A DNA stretch of 64,000 nt from Oryzias latipes (Eukaryota > Chordata > Actinopteri > Beloniformes > Adrianichthyidae). Both the position numbers and the translations under genes were made by a program. Positions 9,740 through 20,039 of this stretch are shown here, one piece after another. How positions within the stretch are numbered: position 1 is the first letter of the stretch; each line of letters begins with the position of its first letter. The notes below the pieces were generated by a model. It worked only from the letters and a program-made list of their open reading frames with translations. It was not told the origin of the DNA and made no database searches. The stretch lies in contig NC_019860.2 in the NCBI RefSeq assembly GCF_002234675.1, forward strand, positions 10,414,586-10,478,585, read 5' to 3'.

Positions 9740-12700
9740 ATGGAGAATCAGCGGGAGCCTCTTTATTCCTTTTTAAGGGATAGAAATGTGTCAGAGGACA
9801 GAATTTCCACCATGAGGAATGACAAAGTAAGTTATACTTATGAAAAACATAGTTTACGTGAGTTTCATATCGATTTAATTTATTTTTTTGTTACTGAATG
9901 AGCCTGCCGTGTACTGCGTAGACCTGAGACCAAGACCTCGTTAACTTAAGTATTGTAGTAGCTGCAAGGAAGCTCCTTAGGCGGGCGGTTGTCAAACAGC
10001 TCTTTATTAATGTTTCTGTATCTCAGAACGGTTACAGCACGAACCAACAGGCACAGCGAGCTTCTTCTAACTCCAGCGACAACGTTCACCGAACGCACAC
10101 GCACACACACCCACAGGTAGACCCCGCCCCCTCTCTCCCACCAGTCATCAGCCCACCGCTGATTGACACACACTGTGGTCTAGCATCTTGCAGAAAGAGG
10201 GGGGCGCCGGCCACCTGCAGCTCTGTCCAAACTCTGGGTCGTCACAGTATGTAATGTTTTAGAGTTGCAGGGTATAACTCTCTTCAGTATGAACGTGCTG
10301 TGTTAACGTCTTTTATTAACATAACTGGTAGCAATCGCTTTTAACAGAAGGCTTCGTGCTTCGTTCATATCCCATAATGCATTATTCTTATTGTCAATAC
10401 ATCTTTACCGTAACGGAGATGCATTCGAGTGCAGTAGGATAAACGTGTATCAAAATATTACAAAGTACACCTCGATTAATGCTGTTATCCTAAGCTAATC
10501 ATAGCGTATACTTTTATCCTGCAGAAATGACGAGTTGAGCATGATTATTTACAATTTATTAGGTGTCAACATCAAGCAGTTAATGTAGAACTTTATGTGA
10601 TAGCATTCATGAGCAAGTGAGTGAAAACTATTTTATTATTGGCTTCATCATGACATAAGAAGCCATGCCAACTAGTTATGTTTGATATTATGTGTAAAAA
10701 CCACAACTGGAGCAAAAGCGCGTCCTGGTGGTGTGATGTAAAGCCCTGCGCGGGACTATTTTCTTCATCCCGCTCCCGCCCGCGTCCGCTGAATTTCTGA
10801 CCAATCCCGCCCGCTCCCGCAACGTATGCGTTACACTCCCGCCCACACCCGCAATATTTATGTCCACTCCCGCCCGCACCCGCAAAACTCATAGAATTTA
10901 GTCCCGCACAGTAATAGAGATGCATTGATTTTGTATCGTCTCCCGTCCCGCAGGAAAAAAAACACGTATTTGTATTGATATTATTAAAGAGATTCATGTC
11001 CCTCCTCCAGCCTCATCTTTTCATGCATTCCTCTTTTGTGTAATTTGCAACTTAAATATTAAATATATTTTCACAAATCCCGTTCAGTTAAAAGTGTGCG
11101 TGTGTGCGCGCGCAGACAGACGGCCTGAAGCGCGCTCTTAGTAAGAGCCGGGGCGGGGCGCACCCCCAACAACAGGTTAGATGACAGAGGCCATTGGGCG
11201 TCTCTACCTGGTGCCTTCACGGAGCTTCAGTACATTAGACTCTAACAGCTGCTCAGCCTAACGTAGTCCGCTAATATATATTCATGAGATATTCATGGCA
11301 GCACTGATCCCGCGGTTTTTTTTTCTGCCGCCCGCAGCACAATTCAAACCGCCCAATCCCGCGAGATTTGGGTTGGGTCCCGCGGGACCCGGCGGGACCC
11401 AATCCCAATGCAGCCCTCTAGTGTGATGCACGTAGTGTAGCTCCAGATAGTCACAAACTGTCTTGATGCTTCTTGATGAATATGTTGCGTATACAATCCT
11501 ACTGTTTTTTAAGGTACAGTAAACCACTGTTTAGTCCAGTTTAAAACAATTACTTTTACCATGATGGTAAGGAGTATTTTGAGGAGCTGATGAACGTGGA
11601 AAATGACAGGGAAAGAAGGGAGGAAGATGTGGTTGTTGTGGAGCAGGAAGTAGCAGAGATTGGAAAGGATGAGGTTAGGAAGGCTCTGAAAAGGATGAAG
11701 AGCGGAAAGGCCGTTGGTCCTGATGACGTTCCTGTGGAGGTATGGAAGTGCTTAGGAGAGGCAGCAGTGGAATTTCTAACAAGGTTGTTCAATAGGATTC
11801 TAGAGAGTGAGAAGATGCCTGAGGAATGGAGGAGAAGCGTTCTGGTTCCGATCTTTAAGAACAAGTGTGACACGCAGAACTGCAGCAACTATAGAGGAAT
11901 AAAGTTGATGAGCCACACAATGAAGCTGTGGGAAAGAGTAGTGGAAGCCAGGCTTAGGAAGAAGGTGGAGATCTGTGAGCAGCAGTATGGTTTCATGCCC
12001 CGTAAGAGCACCACTGATGCCATTTTTGCTTTGAGAATGTTGATGGAAAAGTACAGAGATGGTCAGAAGGAGCTGCATTGTGTGTTCGTAGATTTAGAGA
12101 AGGCGTATGACAGGGTGCCGAGGGAGGAGCTGTGGTACTGTATGAGGTCGTCTGGAGTGGCAGAGAAGTATGTCAGAGTAGTTCAGGACATGTATGAGAG
12201 AAGTATGACGGTGGTGAGATGTGCTGTAGGTCAGACAGAGGAGTTCAAGGTGGAGGTGGGACTACACCAAGGATCAGCTTTGAGTCCTTTTTTGTTTGCT
12301 ATGCTGATGGACAGGCTGACAGATGAGGTAAGACAGGAATCTCCCTGGACAATGATGTTTGCGGATGACATTGTAATTTGCAGTGAGAGTAGAGAGCAGG
12401 TGGAGGAACAGCTAGAGAGGTGGAGTTTTGCTCTGGAAAGAAGAGGCATGAAGGTCAGTCGTAGTAAGACAGAATACATGTGTCTGAACGAGAGGGATCA
12501 AGGTAGAAGCGTTAGGTTACAGGGGGCTGAGGTAAAGAAGGTGCAGGAGTTTAAGTACTTGGGGTCAACAGTTCAGTGTGATGGGGAGTGTGGAAAAGAG
12601 GTGAAGAGGCGAGTGCAGGCAGGTTGGAGGAAAGTGTCAGGAGTGTTGTGTGACAGAAGAGTGCCAGCAAGACTCAAAGGAAAGGTGTACAAGACAGTGG

Positions 12701-15269
12701 TGAGACCAGCTCTGCTCTATGGGTTAGAGACGGTAGCAGTGAGACAGAGACAAGAGGCTGAGATGGAGGTAGCGGAGATGAAGATGTTGAGGTTCTCCTT
12801 AGGAGTGACCAGGTTAGACAGGATAAGGAACGAGTACATCAGAGGGACGGCTCATGTTGCCTGTGTTAGCGACAAAGTCAGAGAAGCCAGACTGAGATGG
12901 TTTGGACATGTTCAGAGGAGGGATAGTGGATATATTGGTAGAAGGATGTTGGAGATGGAGCTGCCTGGCAGGAGGGCAAGAGGACGGCCAAAGAGGAGAT
13001 ACATGGATGTCTTAACAGAGGACATGAAGTTGGCTAATGTTAGGGTAGAAGATGTCCATGATAGAGTGAGGTGGAAAAGGATGATTCGCTGTGGCGACCC
13101 CTGATGGGAAAAGCCGAAAGAGAAAGAAGACTTTTACCATGAATAACTAATAATAAATTTTTTCTGTAGATTGACATATCAGTTATTGGAAGCATGGATG
13201 ATGACAGCTTGGCCACCTACGTTCCAATCTACGGTGACAGGATTGCCACACGAAGGTTTTGCTCTGAATATAAAAAGAAAGGTGAGAGAGATGCACAACG
13301 CCAGTCATTGCTTCAAAAACTAAAAAGAAAGATGGGATTTGACACACAACCAGAAGGCCCTGACCATGGAGAACATGATACAACTCAAACACATCCAAGG
13401 GCATATTTGAAGAACAACAAGCTGGCTGTGAGAAAGACCAGAAAGGTTGAGTTAGGATGGATACACGAAGGAAAGCAGCTACGCAAGAAAAATGGAGGTG
13501 GAACAAGGAGAATAGATTTGCCAAAGGAAGCAAAAAAGGCTGACATTTTAAGCATTGCAAAGGAACTATTTTTTCCAAATGGAAGATCTAAAAAGGGACA
13601 ACTGGAGGATTTTACTTTTGATATTTTAGATTACCAAGAGGATGCAGTATTAGATGAAAACACCACAGTAGGAGAACTTTATTCCCTGCTAAAAATGGGA
13701 ACGTTAAGATTTTATCTTTGCACAAGAGAACGGAAGGAATCAAGAATCCCAGAAATCAGTATTCCAGATGACCGCATGGACCACGATGAGCCAGAGGATG
13801 AAAACAGCTCCTCATATTCATCTAACTTCTCAGAGGTCGTGATAGGTCCTCACACTGGTGAACCTCTGGCATGGCAACTGGAAGACACTCTGCCCATTTC
13901 ATCAAGTGATGAAGGGGAATCTGTGAGTCTTAATCTTACTTCAGCCACCCTGAACTTAAGTTCTGTGAACCAGTTTGTCTCAAACAACTCTGCACCAACG
14001 ATAGCTACCTCCACTGAAGAGCCTGAACCTGCTCTTATGCTCCCACCATCTGCTGTGTCTATTTTGTCAAGTTATGAAGGAGACTCGGCAGTTCTTCTTA
14101 TTCCTTCTTCTGCCCTTGAGCTGGCAAGTCAAAGCAATATCACAACCAGTGATGTGCCATCTACATCCAGTGTTACTGAGCAGCCTGCATCTACCTCTGT
14201 GTCCCACATACCTAGTATGACTTCATCAGATAATGAAGCACACAGTAATACTGAGCTGTCCGGATATGACACGATTAATGTTAACATTAAACTTCATAGG
14301 ACAATGCTTATGGATGAACTGATAACACAGTTCAAAGATCCCAGCTTGCTCACCTGTCCTTTAAAATTTAGTTTTATCGATGAAATAGGAGCAGATGCAG
14401 ATGGAGTTTCTAGAGATGTCTATTCTGCTTTCTGGACAGAGTTTTTAGACAGTGCTGCTGAAGGGCAAGACATGAGAGTTCCATTACTTTCCCCAAAGTG
14501 GCAGGAGGAAGAATGGAAATCTGTTGGACGGATCCTTGTAAAGGGGTTCCTAGACCATGGCTATTTCCCAAGCCGCCTTGCACCAGCTTTCACAGTGGCG
14601 CTGGTTTTTGGTGAGCACTTGGTGTCACCTGACTTGCTATTTGAGTCACTCCTCTTTTACATCAGTCCAGAAGAGAGAGATCTTGTGAACAAGGCTTTGC
14701 TGGAAGATCTTCTTGGTGAAGAGCATGAGGAACTGCTTGATTTATTAGATCGTGTGGGTGCTAAATTTATCCCAACAAGAGAAAACTTGAAAGCTGTGCT
14801 TTTAAATGTTGCACATAAGCTGATCATTCAACAGCCAAAATATGCTCTTGATAAAATGTCAGAAGTTGCAAGAACAACATTTGCACATGTCTTCAAGAGC
14901 CAACTAAAAATTCAAGAAATGTATGAAAACATGAAACCTACAGCAAGAAAGGTTCTGAAATTATTAGATGCTAATCCTACTACACAAGCTGAGAGCCAGA
15001 GTCTGAGGTACTTACAGCAGTACATCAGAGGACTGGATCAGGCAGGTCTCAGAAGGTTTCTGCGATTTACAACTGGCTCAGATGTGCTTTGTGTTACTAA
15101 AATCGAAGTTCTCTTCACACCCTTAGATGGAGTAGCACGGCGGCTAGTAGCACATACATGTGGTCCAGTTCTGGAGCTACCTTGGACATACTTGTCCTTC
15201 CCAGAGCTGCGTGTGGAGCTCGACAATATACTGAGCAGCAACAGCTGCTATGTTATGAACATTGCGTAA
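9740..15269 (+). CDS. HECT-domain (E3 ubiquitin ligase-like) protein of the transposon
   Basis: Two exons: 9740-9826 (29 codons, ending AAA before GTAAGT, inside the inverted repeat) and 13170-15269 (after TTTTTTCTGTAG), in phase 0, giving 728 aa. Residues 1-60 look like a SAM-like helical domain (YSFLRDRNVSEDRI, then SLATYVPIYGDRIATRRF). Residues 125-215 form a basic block with GGGTRRIDLP that recurs in fish HECT-like proteins. Residues 240-395 are a Ser/Thr-rich acidic linker. From about residue 400 to the end is a HECT domain: KFSFIDEIGADADGVSRDV in the N-lobe, FLRFTTGSDVL and the catalytic-cysteine motif AHTC (Cys about 693) with LELPWTYLSF in the C-lobe. The frame is open and the Cys present, so ligase activity is plausible. 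Intron 1 holds all three nested insertions. AATAAA lies at 15346. Confidence 0.85.
9954..10246 (-). mobile_element. Solo LTR (Gypsy-like) in left arm
   Basis: A 293-bp unit that on the minus strand begins TGTGACGACCC and ends CTACTACA. It contains AATAAA upstream of its end and is flanked by a 4-bp duplication (GTAT on plus, 9950-9953 and 10247-10250). No internal retroelement genes are present, so it is a solo LTR. The identical insertion at the mirror position of the right arm is at 19219-19511. Confidence 0.75.
10739..11420. mobile_element. Nested 682-bp non-autonomous hAT element
   Basis: Flanked by an exact 8-bp duplication GTGTGATG (10731-10738 and 11421-11428). The ends TAAAGCCCTGC and, inverted, TAGAGGGCTGC fit the hAT terminal consensus YARNG. 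The subterminal regions are full of GCGGG/CCCGC words on both sides. It has no transposase. The matching empty site is preserved at 18237-18244. Confidence 0.82.
11565..13129 (+). mobile_element. Nested 5'-truncated RTE LINE
   Basis: A 1565-bp insertion flanked by the 13-bp duplication ACTTTTACCATGA (11552-11564 and 13130-13142). It lies in intron 1 of the HECT gene in sense orientation. It lacks the endonuclease and the first RT blocks but keeps the 3' end with the tail that the SINE at 3301-3523 also uses. Confidence 0.9.
11590..13104 (+). pseudogene. RTE LINE reverse transcriptase, C-terminal 504 codons
   Basis: The frame is open from within the truncated 5' end to a natural stop after RMIRCGDP. 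RT blocks are visible: KSGKAVGPDDVPVEVW, NYRGIKLMSHTMKLWERV, VDLEKAYDRVPR, GLHQGSALSPFLFAMLMD and the catalytic FADD near residue 258. The C-terminal region contains the KYLGSTVQCDG and RLRWFGHVQRRD blocks typical of RTE. The N-terminal apurinic endonuclease is missing through truncation, so this copy cannot move on its own. Codons 1-476 match the copy at 1335-2764. Confidence 0.9.
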
Positions 15270-16543
15270 TATTAAAAATAAGGTGCCTGTTGAAATCTTT
15301 TTTTTAATGTTGAAATGTTTCACAGAAATAACAGAAATGTGCACAAATAAATCTAAAGTGTTTTGGTAACGTTTTGGTTATTACTATGTAACATATTCCA
15401 AAAGAAGTTTTTTTTATTTGAAGTAAGAATAGAGACAATATCAGGAGAATTTACAAATGCGATGTACCACTGTAAAATTCATATTCAACAGTTTTTGTTA
15501 TTGATGCCAATGGAAAAGAATCACTTATTGAGAAGGAAGACTGGTTAAAAGAATACTGTGAAAGACGAGCATTTGAGGTAACATTAACACTGTTCATAAA
15601 AAGATTTCCAAGTTAAGCAGGTTAAGCTTGAAGAATGCATCTACATATCTTTTTTTCTTTTTACAGGGCAGTATTATATGTTATATTCCTTTCTGGTTTG
15701 ATGTGCATTAAGCACAATGATGTCCTGGTTCACAACAAAAGTATTTATTTTTGTACTCGTTTTTAATGTATGTGAAGTTTCTCATGTTCACTTTAGAGAT
15801 TTGGTTTTTCAGATTTAAAACATATCTGCTCTACAGTTTTGCACTTTGATGGAGAGAACCTCCTCCCAATAGGACATTTTAGAGCACTTGTTAAATGAAC
15901 ATTTTGTTTACCATGTCAAAGCACATGTAGCAACATTTCTGAATGTTATGAGGAAAAGAACAAAATTGTTGGTTTGATCACCCAAATTGTTTATTTTGTG
16001 ATGATTAAAACATTACACATTCAACATAATGAGTCCTTGATTTTTCAACTTTTTATCATAGCTGCATTTCCAGATTAGTTGTCAGTTTAAAACTGACCTC
16101 AGTCACCAGGTACAGAGAACTTTAAGGATAGTTGTTGTGTTAGACATAATGAAAAGTATATTTTATGTATTTACTGAGGTGGGGTGTGGTTTATAAATTG
16201 GACCAAATTTGAATAGGTTGTGTACTGTATTATAGATTTAACATTTTTAATGACATTTTCTAAATTGTTCTCCAACATGTACACTTAAATGTATATTATG
16301 TACAATTTACATATCTAAATATCTTACACATTTATGAGAAAACTGAGTAAACCTAGATCCATATCTTACTAACATTCCACTACTCTTATGTCATAGCATT
16401 TTTTCAGTCATACACAACAGCAAAAAGTTTCAAGTTCTGTAAACAAAATATATGAAGGTGCATGAAAGGACAATATGACACCAATTATGAGTACGCAGAA
16501 GTTGATTGTAAAGAAAGCAGGAAACTGTTGATTTGAACCAGTG
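15270..16543. other. Interval between the two convergent transposon genes
   Basis: AT-rich. It should hold both 3' UTRs; AATAAA for the plus gene is at 15346-15351. At 15494-15576 a CAG-bounded, GTAACA-ended open segment (reading FVIDANGKESLIEKEDWL and on to RRAFE) looks like a protein-coding exon, but I find no partner exons. Nothing else is recognised. Confidence 0.5.
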
Positions 16544-17825
16544 TTACACGTCTGACAGGTTTGAACGTATGGAAGCTCTTAAAAATAGATACACTTCAAT
16601 TGCTTCATTTGGTGTGGTCGGTGCATGAAGACAGTTTTCTGCCATCAGGAGGCAGGATAGTGAGAAGACGGTTTCATCACATGTGTCTGGTCCCCTCTGA
16701 AGACAATGTGCTTTGCAAGTTGCCACTGCTTGCTCGGAAACTTGCTTCAAATAATCTTGTCCACCAAAAAGCTGCGGGAGGGTATACATCATGCATGGTC
16801 GGCCACTTGGAGCAATCGCATTTCTGCTCTGACGAATGATGTGAGTGTTCCATAAATGAACAACATTTTGAAGCTCTTCCTGAAAGGGAAGCAAAAAAAA
16901 ACATGTTTATACATTACATATTCCTTATTTAAAAGCATATCCTTATCATATATTATTTTCTCTCTCAAATACATGTACACACCTCAATGATCTTCAAACA
17001 GGTGAAAAGAATCAGCTGCTTGTCCAAGAAGTCCCCAGTGAAATCATCTGAATCCTTCAGTTTTTGAAAAACGTTAATCCAGTACTGTGCATGGTGTTTC
17101 CTTAAGAAAGCCCACCAGCTCTCTATTCGCTGATTGTGGGTGCTGGATCCTAAAATGAAGCAATTTCTGGCAAAGCTGTCATCATTATCAAGGCGTAAAA
17201 TTCTTTGAATGTCTTCCATTGTACCGTTCTCTGTCCCCATGTCTGTACGGACTCTGGCTGCAGTACCACCTCTTTTCTCAACTTCTGAAATGAAATATCC
17301 AGCAATAATTTTAGGATTACTGTTTGTAGAGTATGCATGAAGCCAGATAACCATTCTGGAAAACCCATCCACAGCCCCATTCAGACAAATTCCATATGGT
17401 TTCAGTTTATCATAAGAGTCCACATGCCAAATAAAGTTTGGTCCAGGATTACAATACAGTCGACGACGGAGACGATTACGTTGTCTCAACTCAACACCTC
17501 TGGGATCCAGAATTTTGATTAACTGTCTCACTGTGTTCTGGGTGACAACAAATCCCTCCTGTATACATCTAAGATGTTGCAGTTTGTATCCATTAAATTG
17601 ACCATAAGTCTGCAGTTGTCCAATAAGAAATAATGCAATGTCAAGAACGTCACTTTGGTTTTTTCTTCTGTGAAGTCTCAGTGTTGACAAGATTCTTCGA
17701 AGAGTCCGAAGGCTGATTATTATTCTATCAACAGCGCTGAGTGAAAGCAGTATTTCTCTATGGTTTAACCCCATTGAAAAGTACACTTTAATTAGAGAAT
17801 GCAAATGTCCTCTATCTGCATCCAT
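16544..17825 (-). CDS. Integrase-fold (rve-like) DDE transposase of the transposon
   Basis: Two coding exons on minus: 17825-16983 and 16879-16544, joined in phase 0 across a GT-AG intron, giving 392 aa. An N-terminal helix-turn-helix-like part (residues 1-60, HLHSLIKVYF, then SLRTLRRILSTLRLHRRK) precedes an HTH_21-like GYKLQHLRC block and the catalytic core: D136 in WHVDSYDK, D195 in RTDMGTENG and E235 in STHNQRIESWW (39 residues between the last two). The C-terminal exon reads LQNVVHLWNTHIIRQSRNA and SGRPCMMYTLPQL. The family is common in fish and cnidarian genomes as uncharacterised integrase-core proteins. An untranslated leader exon part begins at the acceptor at 17907; transcripts probably start in the right inverted repeat. 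All three acidic residues are present, so activity is plausible. Confidence 0.85.
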
Positions 17826-18224
17826 GAAGGAAGTCAGTCAGTAGGTTTTCTTAATCCTCTCAAAATCTTCAGGTAGTGTTTCTTCGTCCAGCCTCAGAGA
17901 TGTCGATCTGTAAAAACAACAAAATTATTGGTGCTATGTTTTTTTCTTTTTAAATAACAGTTTAAATAAGTGATTTTACTGAACTTTTCTACACGTTAAG
18001 CTTCACACAAAGTTTGCCTTTGTTTTTGAAAGAAATGTCAGAAGTTCAAGTCTTCAAAATTTAAAGTTGCTTGAAAATAGGCACTGTGAATTTTAAGAGT
18101 TTAAATATTAATTCAAATAAGTATGCATTCCAAAACGTAAAATAGAACCTTGTTTTCTCTGCATCTTTTGACGGATTATTGATACAGCCATCATCCTGTT
18201 CCTCTCCAGCGCGTCAAAAAAGCG

Positions 18225-18423
18225 CACGTATACGTGCATCACACCACCAGGACGCGCTTTTGCTCCAGTTGTGGTTTTTACACATAATATCAAACATAAC
18301 TAGTTGGCATGGCTTCTTATGTCATGATGAAGCCAATAATAAAATAGCATTCATGAGCAAGTGAGTGAAAACTATCAACATAAAGTTCTACATTAACTGC
18401 TTGATGTTGACACCTAATAAATT
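18225..18423. repeat. Partial tandem copy of inner inverted-repeat sequence, with the hAT empty site
   Basis: 18237-18423 repeats 18727-18923 (same orientation) but lacks the hAT: CATCACAC (18237-18244) is the unoccupied GTGTGATG target, followed by CACGTA as in the left arm beyond the hAT. Within it a 24-bp segment (18348-18371) is inverted compared with 18838-18861, between ATAG and CTAT. The junction to the hAT-bearing arm at 18419-18423 has the 5-bp microhomology AAATT. Confidence 0.85.
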
Positions 18424-18726
18424 ACACAAAAGAGGAATGCATGAAAAGATGAGGCTGGAGGAGGGACATGAATCTCTTTAATAATATCAATACAAATACG
18501 TGTTTTTTTTCCTGCGGGACGGGAGACGATACAAAATCAATGCATCTCTATTACTGTGCGGGACTAAATTCTATGAGTTTTGCGGGTGCGGGCGGGAGTG
18601 GACATAAATATTGCGGGTGTGGGCGGGAGTGTAACGCATACGTTGCGGGAGCGGGCGGGATTGGTCAGAAATTCAGCGGACGCGGGCGGGAGCGGGATGA
18701 AGAAAATAGTCCCGCGCAGGGCTTTA
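18419..18726. mobile_element. Partial copy of the nested hAT element in the right arm
   Basis: Inverted copy of 10739-11046, i.e. the first ~308 bp of the hAT only. It has one GTGTGATG duplication (18727-18734, as CATCACAC) and breaks off inside the hAT, so it cannot be an independent insertion. Confidence 0.85.
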
Positions 18727-19218
18727 CATCACACCACCAGGACGCGCTTTTGCTCCAGTTGTGGTTTTTACACATAATATCAAACATAACTAGTTGGCAT
18801 GGCTTCTTATGTCATGATGAAGCCAATAATAAAATAGTTTTCACTCACTTGCTCATGAATGCTATCACATAAAGTTCTACATTAACTGCTTGATGTTGAC
18901 ACCTAATAAATTGTAAATAATCATGCTCAACTCGTCATTTCTGCAGGATAAAAGTATACGCTATGATTAGCTTAGGATAACAGCATTAATCGAGGTGTAC
19001 TTTGTAATATTTTGATACACGTTTATCCTACTGCACTCGAATGCATCTCCGTTACGGTAAAGATGTATTGACAATAAGAATAATGCATTATGGGATATGA
19101 ACGAAGCACGAAGCCTTCTGTTAAAAGCGATTGCTACCAGTTATGTTAATAAAAGACGTTAACACAGCACGTTCATACTGAAGAGAGTTATACCCTGCAA
19201 CTCTAAAACATTACATAC

Positions 19219-19511
19219 TGTGACGACCCAGAGTTTGGACAGAGCTGCAGGTGGCCGGCGCCCCCCTCTTTCTGCAAGATGCTAGACCACAGTGTGTGTC
19301 AATCAGCGGTGGGCTGATGACTGGTGGGAGAGAGGGGGCGGGGTCTACCTGTGGGTGTGTGTGCGTGTGCGTTCGGTGAACGTTGTCGCTGGAGTTAGAA
19401 GAAGCTCGCTGTGCCTGTTGGTTCGTGCTGTAACCGTTCTGAGATACAGAAACATTAATAAAGAGCTGTTTGACAACCGCCCGCCTAAGGAGCTTCCTTG
19501 CAGCTACTACA
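19219..19511 (+). mobile_element. Solo LTR (Gypsy-like) in right arm
   Basis: Same 293-bp LTR as 9954-10246 in mirror orientation, flanked by ATAC at 19215-19218 and 19512-19515. It contains AATAAAGAGC. The same position in both arms points to copying between arms. Confidence 0.75.
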
Positions 19512-19638
19512 ATACTTAAGTTAACGAGGTCTTGGTCTCAGGTCTACGCAGTACACGGCAGGCTCATTCAGTAACAAAAAAATAAATTAAATCGATATGA
19601 AACTCACGTAAACTATGTTTTTCATAAGTATAACTTAC

Positions 19639-19724
19639 TTTGTCATTCCTCATGGTGGAAATTCTGTCCTCTGACACATTTCTATCCCTTAAAAGGAATA
19701 AAGAGGCTCCCGCTGATTCTCCAT
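19639..19724 (-). pseudogene. Second copy of HECT-gene exon 1, in the right inverted repeat, with 1-bp deletion
   Basis: On minus it reads MENQREPLYSF and then a TAA stop because one base of a five-base homopolymer is missing. The splice donor GTAAGT is kept. It lies upstream of the transposase on the same strand and could serve as its untranslated leader exon, splicing to the acceptor at 17907. Confidence 0.7.
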
Positions 19725-19966
19725 CTTTTCCCACAGGTCATCAAGACGAGAATGAAATGTCCCGCGAGAAGATGACGTTTTACTGTAAACAACTATGTCG
19801 TTATTACGAGAAAGTATGTCGTTATAACGTGATAGGTTTCTCGTAATAACGAGATACGTTTCTCGTTATTACGAGAAACGTATCACGTTATAACGAGATA
19901 CTTTCTCGTTATTACGAGAAGCTGTTCCAAAAAATATTTTTCGCAGTGGCAGCTCAGAGCTTCCGT

Positions 19967-19974
19967 ACACTCCT
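19967..19974. repeat. 8-bp target-site duplication (right)
   Basis: ACACTCCT, identical to 9490-9497. Confidence 0.9.
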
Positions 19975-20039
19975 ACCCAAAAAAAGACGAATCAATAAAA
20001 TAAACCCACGTTATCTGTTATCTTGTAATAGAGAAGTAT

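Larger units (their letters stand above)
9498..11046. repeat. Left terminal inverted repeat
   Basis: Inverted partner of 18420-19966. It holds the palindrome array (about 9545-9675), HECT exon 1 (9740-9826), a solo LTR (9954-10246) and the start of the nested hAT (from 10739). The inner boundary at 11046 lies inside the hAT, which shows that the present arm length arose after the hAT insertion. Confidence 0.88.
9498..19966. mobile_element. 10.5-kb DNA transposon encoding a HECT-domain protein and an integrase-fold transposase
   Basis: The ends are perfect inverted repeats starting ACGGAAGCTCTGAGCTGCC. They continue for about 1.55 kb (left 9498-11046, right 18420-19966) with few differences, and an exact 8-bp duplication ACACTCCT flanks the element. 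Inside are two convergent genes: HECT protein on plus (9740-15269) and DDE integrase on minus (16544-17825). Nested later insertions are a solo LTR in both arms, a hAT MITE and an RTE LINE. Eight-bp duplications occur in several superfamilies (hAT, P, Merlin, Zisupton), but the transposase has an rve-like D-D-E core and no hAT signature, so I leave the superfamily open. Confidence 0.88.
18420..19966. repeat. Right terminal inverted repeat
   Basis: Mirror image of 9498-11046. The first-exon copy at 19724-19639 (minus) has four A/T instead of five in a homopolymer (86 versus 87 bp), which puts a stop codon after MENQREPLYSF. A palindrome array is at about 19790-19920. Confidence 0.88.

Noticed and set aside
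9498-19966. Idea that the element is a virus-transposon fusion or a Polinton
   Set aside because: No capsid, DNA polymerase B, protease or other viral gene; only the HECT and integrase genes plus nested retroelements. The 8-bp duplication also does not fit Polintons (6 bp).
9498-19966. Classification as hAT because of the 8-bp duplication
   Set aside because: The termini do not fit YARNG (ACGGA), and the transposase is integrase-like without a hAT dimerisation domain.
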